From Planctomycetaceae bacterium (GTDB taxonomy: Bacteria > Planctomycetota > Planctomycetia > Pirellulales > Pirellulaceae): DNA of 17,311 nucleotides. The notes beneath the pieces were generated by a model that was not told the DNA's origin, made no database searches, and saw only the letters and a program-made list of their open reading frames with translations. Made by a program: the position numbers and the translations under genes. The stretch covers positions 1-17,311 of the forward strand of contig REEF01000687.1 of the NCBI GenBank assembly GCA_007695205.1. The letters run 5' to 3'. This document shows, one piece after another, positions 6,708 to 14,634 of the stretch; positions within the stretch are counted from its first letter, which is position 1; each line of letters begins with the position of its first letter.

Positions 6708-8972
6708 ATGGCAACACTGGCAGACAGCCTGGTCAGCAGCACTTCACGAAAGCTCTCGCTGCGCGTCCGTCCCGACCTGACCGTCCGACAACAACGGTAT
6801 CTGGGCGAAGCGTATTGGGTGGTCAAGGAACCCGTCGGCTTGAACTACTTCCGCTTCCATGAGGAGGAGTTCGCGATCCTGCAGATGCTGGACGGGCAGA
6901 TCAGTCTGGAGGAGATCAAGGAGCAATTCGAGCAGGAATTTGCGCCTCAGAAGATCACCTACCAGGACCTGCAGCAATTCATCGGGATGCTGCATCGCAG
7001 CGGGCTGGTGATCTCCGAATCGGCCGGGCAGGGTCGGCAGCTTCGCAAACGTCGCGACGAAAAGAAGCGGAAAGAACTGCTGGGCAAGATGTCGAACATC
7101 TTCGCGATCCGTTTTCGCGGGATCGACCCGGAACGCTTCTTGAACTGGACGTACCCGATGGTCAAGTGGATGTTCCACCCGGCCGTCGTGTTCTTCTGCC
7201 TGGCGTTGGCGGTCAGCGCGTTGCTGCTGGTGATCATCCAATTCGACATCTTTCGTTCGCGTTTGCCGACCTTTCATGAATTCTTCGGGCGCGGCAACTG
7301 GTTCTACTTGGCGATCACGATGGGGGTCGTCAAGGTGCTGCACGAACTGGGGCACGGGTTGTCTTGTAAGCACTTCGGCGGAGAATGCCACGAGATCGGG
7401 GTGATGATCCTGGTTTTCACTCCGTGCCTGTACTGCAACGTTTCCGATTCGTGGATGCTGCCCAGCAAGTATCGGCGGGCCATGATCGGCGCGGCGGGAA
7501 TGTACGTCGAGATGATCCTGGCGTCGATCGCGACGTTCCTCTGGTGGTTCAGCGATCCTACCACGTTGATCAATCAGTTGAGCTTGAGTGTGATGTTCAT
7601 CTGTTCGGTCAGCACGCTGGTGTTTAACGGCAACCCGCTGTTGCGATTCGACGGCTACTATATCTTGATGGACCTGGCGGAAATCCCCAACCTGCGGCAG
7701 AAATCCACCGAGGTCTTAAAGCGGTTCATGGTCCATCTTTGCTTGGGCCTGGAGCAACCGGAAAACCCCTTCTTGCCGGAGAGCAACCGTTTCCTGTTCG
7801 GATTGTACACCGTGGCGGCGGTCGTTTACCGTTGGGTCGTGGTGTTCTCGATCGTCTGGTTTTTGAACATGGTGCTGGAACCGTACGGGCTGAAAGTGCT
7901 GGGTCAGTTGCTCGCCGCCGTAGGTTTTTTCGGGCTCGTGGTCCAGCCGCTCTATCGCTTGGGCAAGTTCTTCTATACGCCCGGGAGGATGCATAAGGTG
8001 AAGCGACTGAACTTGATCACCTCGATCGCGGTGGTCGGCGCCGTGTTGGGTTTGGTGATTTTCTTGCCGTTGCCCTACTCGATCAACTGTGCTTTCCAAA
8101 TCGCCCCGCGCGATGCGGCGCCCGTTTATGTGGATGTGCGAGGCCAGGTGGAGTCAATCCATGTGGAAAACGGGGCTGTGGTCCAAGCGGGCGATTCGCT
8201 GCTGACGCTCAGGAACCATGATCTGGAACTGGCCGTCATCGACCTGCAAGGCGAGCTGACGGTCGCACGTGAACGATTGCGAGGCTTGGAACGCCGCTCG
8301 CACGTGGACGATACGGCGGGCATGCAGATCCAACAGGCTCGCGAGATCGAAGCCACGATCGAGAAGCAGTTGCGGGAAAAAGAGGAAGAGTTGTCACGAT
8401 TGAACATCGTGGCCCCCGTCGATGGCATCGTCCTGCCGGTCGAGACCAAGCAACTGCCCAACGAGGAGGGACGTTTGCCACAATGGTCCGGTTCTCCGTT
8501 GGATCCGAAGAATCTGAATGCCACCTACCAGCCCGGTGAACTGATCTGCCGAGTCGGCGATCCGCAGTCGCTGGAGGCAGAACTGGTTGTCGACCAGGCC
8601 GATATCGATCTGCTGGATCAAGCGATGGCGCGACAGGCTCAGCCGATCGCCGTCCTGCAATTCGATGCGTTTCCCGGGCGAACGTTGACCAGTCGCGTGG
8701 TCGATGTCGCACGGGACGAGATCCGCGCCATGTCACCAACCCTCAGCAGCCGAGCGGGCGGTGATGTCAGTACACAACAGGATCGCGGCACGGGGCAATT
8801 GCGGCCGCTCAGCACGTCGTACCAAGCCCGCGTGCCCCTGGACGATCAGGAGGATCTGCGCGGGCTGTTGACGATCGGCCAACACGGCAGCGCCAAGGTA
8901 TACACGCGCTGGCAGAGCCTGGGACAACGGCTCTATCGGTTTGTGGCTCGCACGTTCCATTTCGACATGTAG
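6708..8972 (+). CDS. PqqD-like / M50 (site-2 type) metalloprotease / HlyD adaptor fusion
   Basis: A 754-residue membrane protein with three parts. Residues about 15-100 resemble a PqqD-like domain, the fold that binds peptide precursors in RiPP pathways. The central part has about seven hydrophobic segments and the two hallmarks of intramembrane zinc proteases: HELGH at 212-216 (zinc ligands His212 and His216, catalytic Glu213) and NGNPLLRFDGYY with Asp315 as likely third ligand. The C-terminal part is a HlyD-type adaptor, with lipoyl halves near 472-500 (GQVESIHVENGAVVQAGD) and 566-580 (NIVAPVDGIVLP) around a coiled coil. The catalytic residues are intact. Related M50 proteins such as YydH work with peptide precursors and exporters. 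The 81 bp before it contain a small hairpin (CCGT-TCGG-ACGG, 6676-6687), and no clear ribosome site precedes the ATG. In context it should process or export a protein, the LEPR-XLL product being the nearest candidate. Domains are seen; substrate is inferred. Confidence 0.9.
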   Translation: MATLADSLVSSTSRKLSLRVRPDLTVRQQRYLGEAYWVVKEPVGLNYFRFHEEEFAILQMLDGQISLEEIKEQFEQEFAPQKITYQDLQQFIGMLHRSGLVISESAGQGRQLRKRRDEKKRKELLGKMSNIFAIRFRGIDPERFLNWTYPMVKWMFHPAVVFFCLALAVSALLLVIIQFDIFRSRLPTFHEFFGRGNWFYLAITMGVVKVLHELGHGLSCKHFGGECHEIGVMILVFTPCLYCNVSDSWMLPSKYRRAMIGAAGMYVEMILASIATFLWWFSDPTTLINQLSLSVMFICSVSTLVFNGNPLLRFDGYYILMDLAEIPNLRQKSTEVLKRFMVHLCLGLEQPENPFLPESNRFLFGLYTVAAVVYRWVVVFSIVWFLNMVLEPYGLKVLGQLLAAVGFFGLVVQPLYRLGKFFYTPGRMHKVKRLNLITSIAVVGAVLGLVIFLPLPYSINCAFQIAPRDAAPVYVDVRGQVESIHVENGAVVQAGDSLLTLRNHDLELAVIDLQGELTVARERLRGLERRSHVDDTAGMQIQQAREIEATIEKQLREKEEELSRLNIVAPVDGIVLPVETKQLPNEEGRLPQWSGSPLDPKNLNATYQPGELICRVGDPQSLEAELVVDQADIDLLDQAMARQAQPIAVLQFDAFPGRTLTSRVVDVARDEIRAMSPTLSSRAGGDVSTQQDRGTGQLRPLSTSYQARVPLDDQEDLRGLLTIGQHGSAKVYTRWQSLGQRLYRFVARTFHFDM

Positions 8973-9155
8973 GAAACCTATCGAACAGCCCGTCAACGAT
9001 CGGCTTACGAAATTTCGCAGTTTGTGCCCGCGGCAGAACGGTGACAATCATGCCGCATGAGGGATTGGTTTTTCGTCACGCAACGAGAGGTAGGACGAGT
9101 TCCAACGGGGGACTCGCCGCATTGTCCATTTTGTCAAGTTAGAGGAGAGAATACC

Positions 9156-9548
9156 ATGGCGAACGAAAACGAAGGCATTCAGGAAACGGGGACCGAACCG
9201 GTCGCTCCGGAACAACAACCCCCCGTCGAGGCAACATCGCAACCAGCGGCGGCTCCGCAACAGCAACAGCAGGTGCAGGTCGACGACAGTAGCCTGCTGG
9301 CAAGCTACTCGAACTTCTGTCGAGTGACCGGATCGCCCGAGGAGTTGATCATCGACTTTGGGCTCAATCCGCAGCCGGTGGGAATGCCCACCGCCCCGAT
9401 CAAGGTCTCGCAGCGGATCATCCTGAACTTTTTCACCGCCAAACGACTGCTGGCGGCGCTGTCCATGTCGGTCCAGCGGCACGAATCCGTATTCGGCGTG
9501 CTGGAAACCGACATCAACAAGCGGCTCCGCATCCAGCAGTCCCGCTAG
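9156..9548 (+). CDS. DUF3467 domain protein with Gln/Pro-rich N-terminus
   Basis: A 130-residue protein. The ATG at 9156 is preferred over an in-frame ATG at 9057 because a strong AGAGGAGAG ribosome site lies just before it. Residues 1-42 are low-complexity and rich in Gln, Pro, Glu and Ala, with a run of five Gln. Residues about 45-128 match the DUF3467 pattern as I know it: YSNFCRVTGSPEELIIDFGL, KVSQRIILNFFTAKRLLAAL and QRHESVFGVLETDI. No function is established for the family; there is no signal peptide, membrane segment or catalytic motif, so it is probably cytoplasmic. It follows the M50 fusion after 183 bp on the same strand and precedes a strong terminator, so it is likely the last gene of the cluster, though an own promoter in the gap is possible. 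Confidence 0.85.
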   Translation: MANENEGIQETGTEPVAPEQQPPVEATSQPAAAPQQQQQVQVDDSSLLASYSNFCRVTGSPEELIIDFGLNPQPVGMPTAPIKVSQRIILNFFTAKRLLAALSMSVQRHESVFGVLETDINKRLRIQQSR

Positions 9549-9609
9549 CCGTCACGCGAAGTCGTCCCGACAGTTCAAACCGTACCGGACGACAGCGTTG
9601 CCCATCCAA

Positions 9610-9650
9610 GGCTGTGTCGCGATCCCGACGATCGCGACGCAGCCTTTTTT
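9610..9650 (+). terminator. Strong intrinsic terminator ending the export cluster
   Basis: GGCTGTGTCGCGAT (9610-9623) pairs with ATCGCGACGCAGCC (9631-9644) over 14 bp with one G:T wobble, around a 7-base loop, and is followed at once by six T (9645-9650). It stands 61 bases after the stop codon of the DUF3467 gene. This is a classical Rho-independent terminator for rightward transcription. Confidence 0.92.
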
Positions 9651-9716
9651 CGTAGCAACACGGCGGCCGTGAATTCATGGATCCGGGGACAAGGGGTGGT
9701 CGACATGCGTTGTCGC

Positions 9717-9725
9717 TGGTATCAT
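9717..9725 (+). promoter_or_regulatory. Possible extended -10 promoter for the symporter group
   Basis: TGGTATCAT has the extended -10 pattern TGnTATnAT-like (TATCAT at 9720-9725). A -35 in the usual position is poor (TGGTCG). It lies between the terminator and the symporter gene, where a new promoter is expected. The evidence is weak. Confidence 0.25.
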
Positions 9726-9792
9726 CGTCAACCAAAAGATGGTGGTGTGAGCTTTCGCCTGTTCTGTTTTGTTTGCGGATTCGAGCCCTGCT

Positions 9793-11385
9793 ATGGATGA
9801 CCTGAACGATCTGCTGCGCCAGACTAACTTTACACTGATCGACTGGGTGATCGTGATCCTCTACCCATTGATCTCGGTAGGGATCGGACTGTACGTTCGA
9901 AAACTGATCGTCAACATGAGCGATTTTGTCGTCGCCGGACGTGGACTGGGCGTGTGTTTGGGCATCGCCACGATCACGGGCACCGAACTGGGGCTGATCA
10001 CCGTCATGTACAGTGCCCAGAAAGGCTTTACCGGCGGGTTCGCCGCTTTTCACATCGCCCTGGCCGCCGGGATCGTCACCTTCCTGGTCGGCGTCACCGG
10101 GCTGTTCGTGTATCGGCTGCGGGAAATGGGCGTCATGACCATCCCCGAATTCTACGAACGTCGGTTTGACCGCAAGACGCGGATCTTGGGCGGCGTGATG
10201 ATGGCCTTGGGCGGGATCCTGAACATGGGATTGTTCCTCAAAGTCGGGTCGATGTTCCTGGTCGGAATCACCGGTACCTCGGACGTTCCCTGGGCCTTGA
10301 ACGCCGTGATGATCTCGTTGACCGTATTGGTGCTGATCTATACCTGCCTGGGGGGCATGGTCTCGGTGGTGATCGCGGATTACGTCCAGTTCGTCGTGCT
10401 GTCCTTTGGGTTGCTGATCACCACCGTGCTGGCTGCCTGGCACCTGGGCTGGAACAATATCTTCGACACAGTCCAGCAGGAGATGGGCGTCGGGGGCTTT
10501 GATCCGACGGTAGCCGAGAGCGGTTTTGGCTGGGAGTACATTATCTGGATGGGCTTCCTGGGACTGGTGAGCTGCGGGATCTGGCCGACGGCGGTCGCTC
10601 GAGCGCTGGCGATGGACAGTCCGCAAGCTGTCAAACGCCAGTACATGTTCGGATCGCTGTCGTTCTTGATTCGTTTCCTGATCCCGTATTTCTGGGGTAT
10701 CTGCGCGTTTGTGTTCGTCATGCAGCACGCTGGCCTGCAGCAGTTATTCTTTCCCGCCGGATACCCGGTGCCCGGTGAGTTGCCCGAAGGCGTCAAAGCA
10801 TTCGACAATCTCTATGCGATGCCCCTGTTTCTGGCCCAGATCCTGCCGGCTGGCCTGATCGGTCTGATGACCGCCGGGATGATCGCCGCGTTCATGTCGA
10901 CGCACGACAGCTACCTGCTGTGTTGGAGCAGCGTGTTGACGCAGGATGTGATCGCGCCGATCCGTGAAGCGCGAGGACGCTCGCTCAGTTCCAAGGCGCG
11001 GGTGACCTTGACGCGGGTGCTGATCGTCGTGATCGGGTTGTACGTGCTGGCGTGGGGCCTGATCTATGAAGGGGAAGATGACATCTGGGATTACATGGCC
11101 GTGACCGGCGCGGTGTATTTCACCGGCGCGTTTGCGTTGCTGCTGGGCGGGCTGTATTGGAAACGAGCCAGTTCGACGGGCGCTTTCCTGGCACTGCTGG
11201 CAGGGCTATCGGCCGTGTTGGGGTTGAGTCCCGTGCAGCAGTTGTTGGGGATCGACATCCCCAGCGCTCGGGTCGGGCTGTTGACGATCAGCGGCGCGGT
11301 GCTGGTGATGGTCGTGGGTTCGTTGCTGTTTCCCGACCGCAAGCATAATGAACGGCCGCAAACCGGCGGCGAGGAGAATGTCTGA
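9793..11385 (+). CDS. Sodium:solute symporter family (SSS) transporter
   Basis: A 530-residue inner-membrane transporter with about 13 hydrophobic segments, the usual size and topology of the SSS family, which uses the sodium gradient to import sugars, amino acids, nucleosides, urea or organic acids. Seen features are the early DFVVAGRGLG loop after the first segment, the motif TIPEFYERRFDRKTR after the third, and AGMIAAFMSTHDSYLL, the segment whose Ser/Thr residues help form the sodium site in this family. The ATG at 9793 is chosen; an in-frame TTG at 9769 would only add eight residues, and neither has a strong ribosome site. The substrate cannot be told from the sequence. The next gene begins on the last base of its stop codon, so the two are translationally coupled. 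Downstream secreted hydrolases suggest uptake of a product they release. Confidence 0.93.
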   Translation: MDDLNDLLRQTNFTLIDWVIVILYPLISVGIGLYVRKLIVNMSDFVVAGRGLGVCLGIATITGTELGLITVMYSAQKGFTGGFAAFHIALAAGIVTFLVGVTGLFVYRLREMGVMTIPEFYERRFDRKTRILGGVMMALGGILNMGLFLKVGSMFLVGITGTSDVPWALNAVMISLTVLVLIYTCLGGMVSVVIADYVQFVVLSFGLLITTVLAAWHLGWNNIFDTVQQEMGVGGFDPTVAESGFGWEYIIWMGFLGLVSCGIWPTAVARALAMDSPQAVKRQYMFGSLSFLIRFLIPYFWGICAFVFVMQHAGLQQLFFPAGYPVPGELPEGVKAFDNLYAMPLFLAQILPAGLIGLMTAGMIAAFMSTHDSYLLCWSSVLTQDVIAPIREARGRSLSSKARVTLTRVLIVVIGLYVLAWGLIYEGEDDIWDYMAVTGAVYFTGAFALLLGGLYWKRASSTGAFLALLAGLSAVLGLSPVQQLLGIDIPSARVGLLTISGAVLVMVVGSLLFPDRKHNERPQTGGEENV

Positions 11386-11576
11386 TGCCCATCGAGTTCT
11401 GGATCTTTCTTTGGCAGGTGTTGCTGATCGTCGCACTCGTTTTGTTCGGCATCATGGCCGTGGTGGTCACGATCGGTGGTGCCGCCGATATCCTGCGTCT
11501 GTTGAAGACCTTGCGCGAGGATCACGCGCGATCCGTGGCTGACCAGCACCAAGGAGACACCGATGCCGCCTCGTGA
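11385..11576 (+). CDS. Small single-pass membrane protein coupled to the symporter
   Basis: A 63-residue protein whose ATG overlaps the symporter stop codon (TGATG). A GAGGAGA ribosome site lies seven bases upstream, inside the end of the symporter gene. Residues about 5-33 form one long hydrophobic segment (FWIFLWQVLLIVALVLFGIM and on), followed by a charged tail (LLKTLREDHARSVADQ) likely in the cytosol. I do not recognise a named family. Tight coupling suggests a small accessory subunit of the transporter, as known for some other sodium symporters that need a small partner protein. That role is inferred from position only. Confidence 0.75.
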   Translation: MPIEFWIFLWQVLLIVALVLFGIMAVVVTIGGAADILRLLKTLREDHARSVADQHQGDTDAAS

Positions 11577-11642
11577 ACGGCTCCGACGCCCCTCGGACGC
11601 CCGAAGAACGGCCATTTTGTTCGTTGACAGGGAGCACTTGTG

Positions 11643-14585
11643 ATGCTTAACAGAAAAACTCTTCTGAAACAATCGTTGGCGCTGGTCATTGTCGCAACGG
11701 TGCTAGTGGGCCGCCAGGGATTGGCGGGGGATTTTCCCGAGGCTGCGGAACTGCCGGCTCATCGCGGTTTGGTAAACCCGTTGCACCGCATTGGCGAAGA
11801 TCCGGTGACCGACCCGGAGGCTTGGCCCGAGCAGCGCGAGTACCTCAAGACACTGCTGGCCCATTATCTGTACGGAACGATGCCTGCCAAACCCGAATCG
11901 GTTGCCTGGACCGTTCAGCAGACTCGGCAGGCCGTCGACCAGCAAGCGATCCTGGAGCACGTGCAGATGACGATCCAGCGAAACGGAACCACCGCATCGG
12001 TGCGAGTCGGCGTTTTGCGTCCCGATCGACCGGGAAGCTTCCCTGTGATCATCAAGAACGATCGCTTTCTCTTTGATGCGGAAGGTTTGAGCGATGACGA
12101 GGCCCGTTGGGTTGACCGGCGTCCCGAGGTGATCGAGCAGCAAGCGTTTGCCGATCGTCAAGCGGTGCAACGCGGCTACGTGCTGGTCAAATTCATCCGC
12201 GACGACGTGGCGACGGACGCCCCCGAGCGCCGGGACGAAGGCGTGCTGGGCCTGTACCCCGATTATCAGGATTGGGGCGTGATCGCGGCTTGGGCCTGGG
12301 CTTACCAACCGCTGATCGATGCGTTGGTCGATCAACCGTACGTCGATCGGGAGAAGATCGTGGTGACCGGGCATTCGCGGGGAGGCAAAGCCGCGTTGTG
12401 TGCCGGAATCTACGACGATCGCATCGCCATCACCGCCCCCAACTCGTCGGGCGCCGGCGGCACGGCCAGTTGGCGGTTCTTCGATCCGGATCGTCCTCAG
12501 CAGCGGCTGACGGATCATCAACAACGGCACGCCCACTGGTGGACTCCACGGCTGATGACCTTCGTCGGCCAAGAGGACCGCTTGCCGATGGATGCTCACA
12601 CGTTGCGCGCCGCCGTCGCGCCTCGCATGCTGATCAATACCCACGCTCGCCACGACTGGTGGGCCAATCCCTACGGTACCGCCTTGGCTCATCTGGCCGC
12701 TCAGCCGATCTTCGAGTGGTTGGGCGCCGAGGATCACCAGGTGCTGCATTGGCGTGATGGAGGCCACGCACAGAACGAAGCCGACTGGCAAGCCCTGTTC
12801 GATTTCTGCGACAGCGTCTTTTTTCAAAAGGCTGTAGAAGAAGCTTTCGCGATCAACCCGCACCCGGACCAGTACCGCTTCGATACCAGCCTGTTTCTCT
12901 ATCGAGCCTCGACCGGCCTGCCGATTTCCCCCTACGACTTTCCGTATGGTTACCCGTTTCCCGACTATCCCCTGGCCGGCGCCAGCCATCCTCGACAGTC
13001 CAGCGACTACATGCGTCGCGAGCCGCGTCCAAGGGACGTCAAGCGACTGGGGCAATACGCCCTGCGGCTGATCCAAACCGACCGCTCGCAGGAAGCGCTG
13101 CGGTACACAAGCGAATATCTGCAGGAACATCCCGGGCGACACGACCAGGAGATGCTGTTCATGAAGACGCTGGCCCACACCCAACTGGGCGATCTGGACG
13201 CAGCGGCCCGCACGATGCAGCAGGCCATCCGGCAGACGGATCTGCCGCCCGAGCGTTTCCTGGCAGGGCCGCGACGGTTGTTCGAGCCGCTGGCCGAACA
13301 CGAAGCGTTTCGGCAACTATTGGAGGATTATCGCCACCGTCTGGTGCATGGTCCGATGCTGGGCAGCATGACCGACCACAGCGTTCGCGTCTGGGTGCGG
13401 ACCGCCGTGGAGATGCCGGTTCGCGTGGCGATCAGCCGATCGTCCGACATGACCGATCCGCTGGTCTTCGGGCCGATCGAATCCCGAGCCGAGGACGATT
13501 ACACGGCCCAGGTGCCGGTAACCGGACTGCAACCCCATACTCAGTACCATTACGCGGTACTGCTGGGCGATGACGGGGCGGAAGTGCGAGCCGATCACCA
13601 GCAGTTTCGCACCTTTCCGGCACGCAACCAGCCGGCCACATTCCGAGTTGCCTTTGGTGGCGGCGCCGGCTACGACGGGACGGACCGCGAGCGGATGTGG
13701 GATACGATCGCCGCCACCGATCCTGCAGCCGTGCTGCTGATGGGCGACAATGTTTACATCGATGATCCGGAAAGCCCCGACCAACAACGATATTGCTACT
13801 ACCAACGCCAATCGCAACCCGAGTTCGCTCGTCTGATCGGTTCGCGATCCATCGCCGCTATCTGGGATGATCATGATTTTGCCATGGACGACAGTTGGGG
13901 AGGACCGGAGATCGACGTCCCGTACTGGAAGCCGATGGTCTGGGACATCTTCCGACAGAACTTCGTCAACCCGTACTACGGTGGCGGTGTCCAGCAGCCT
14001 GGCGTCTGGTTCGACTTCCGTATCGGCGACGTGCATTTCCTGCTGCTTGACGGACGCTATTACCGCACCGACCCGGGACGATTTGGCGGACCGGGCGTCG
14101 AGCGTCCCACGATGCTGGGGCCGCATCAACTGGCCTGGCTGAAGCAAACCTTGGCGGAATCGGATGCGACCTTCAAGGTACTGGTATCGCCCGTGCCGTG
14201 GAGCCTGGACGCCAAGCCCGGCCAAGGGGGTCTGGATACATGGCGCGGGTTCCAAGAAGAACGCGAAGAGATTTTCGATCTGGTCGCTCAGCAAAACATT
14301 GCCGGTGTCGTGTTGATCTCGGCAGATCGGCATCGCTCCGACGCCTGGAAGATCCCCCGTGATATCGGGTACGATCTGTACGAGTTCAGTTCGTCGCACT
14401 TGACCAACATTCACACGCACGCGATCATGGATGGTTGTCTGTTCGGCTACAATAAGACGAATTCGTTCGGCTTGCTGACATTCGATACCCAGACCGAGCC
14501 ACCGTCGGTCACCTACCAGATCATCGATGTCGATGGACAACAGCAGGGGGAATTGAAGCTGCCGCTTTCGCAGCTCCAGCCATGA
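11643..14585 (+). CDS. Exported fusion of CE15-like esterase and PhoD-like metallophosphatase
   Basis: A 980-residue protein from the ATG at 11643 (AGGGAG eight bases upstream; a GTG at 11640 is adjacent). Residues 1-28 look like a Sec signal peptide. Residues about 35-400 form an alpha/beta hydrolase resembling glucuronoyl esterases of family CE15: GHSRGGK with Ser245 as nucleophile, then DDRIAITAPNSSGAGG, the segment NPYGTALAHLAAQPIFEWLG, and a likely catalytic His375 in GGHAQNE. A helical, TPR-like linker spans about 465-540. From about 569 a PhoD-type N-terminal beta domain (LGSMTDHSVRVWVRT) leads into a metallophosphatase with GDNVYID (Asp702, Tyr705), WDDHDF (741-746) and SADRHRSD (Asp895, His897). 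The product would act in the periplasm or outside, cleaving an ester and a phosphate ester. It sits between a symporter group and a sulfatase, fitting a scavenging role. True substrates are unknown; the esterase could act on other carbohydrate esters. Confidence 0.85.
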   Translation: MLNRKTLLKQSLALVIVATVLVGRQGLAGDFPEAAELPAHRGLVNPLHRIGEDPVTDPEAWPEQREYLKTLLAHYLYGTMPAKPESVAWTVQQTRQAVDQQAILEHVQMTIQRNGTTASVRVGVLRPDRPGSFPVIIKNDRFLFDAEGLSDDEARWVDRRPEVIEQQAFADRQAVQRGYVLVKFIRDDVATDAPERRDEGVLGLYPDYQDWGVIAAWAWAYQPLIDALVDQPYVDREKIVVTGHSRGGKAALCAGIYDDRIAITAPNSSGAGGTASWRFFDPDRPQQRLTDHQQRHAHWWTPRLMTFVGQEDRLPMDAHTLRAAVAPRMLINTHARHDWWANPYGTALAHLAAQPIFEWLGAEDHQVLHWRDGGHAQNEADWQALFDFCDSVFFQKAVEEAFAINPHPDQYRFDTSLFLYRASTGLPISPYDFPYGYPFPDYPLAGASHPRQSSDYMRREPRPRDVKRLGQYALRLIQTDRSQEALRYTSEYLQEHPGRHDQEMLFMKTLAHTQLGDLDAAARTMQQAIRQTDLPPERFLAGPRRLFEPLAEHEAFRQLLEDYRHRLVHGPMLGSMTDHSVRVWVRTAVEMPVRVAISRSSDMTDPLVFGPIESRAEDDYTAQVPVTGLQPHTQYHYAVLLGDDGAEVRADHQQFRTFPARNQPATFRVAFGGGAGYDGTDRERMWDTIAATDPAAVLLMGDNVYIDDPESPDQQRYCYYQRQSQPEFARLIGSRSIAAIWDDHDFAMDDSWGGPEIDVPYWKPMVWDIFRQNFVNPYYGGGVQQPGVWFDFRIGDVHFLLLDGRYYRTDPGRFGGPGVERPTMLGPHQLAWLKQTLAESDATFKVLVSPVPWSLDAKPGQGGLDTWRGFQEEREEIFDLVAQQNIAGVVLISADRHRSDAWKIPRDIGYDLYEFSSSHLTNIHTHAIMDGCLFGYNKTNSFGLLTFDTQTEPPSVTYQIIDVDGQQQGELKLPLSQLQP

Positions 14586-14634
14586 TTCGCACGGGGGCGC
14601 GTTCCTGCGGTACCCGACAAAGGAGAAGAAGAAC

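Noticed and set aside
9514..10728. Long minus-strand open frame opposite the symporter
   Set aside because: It is His/Gln/Asp-rich, typical of the antisense reading of a membrane protein gene, and crosses the terminator region.
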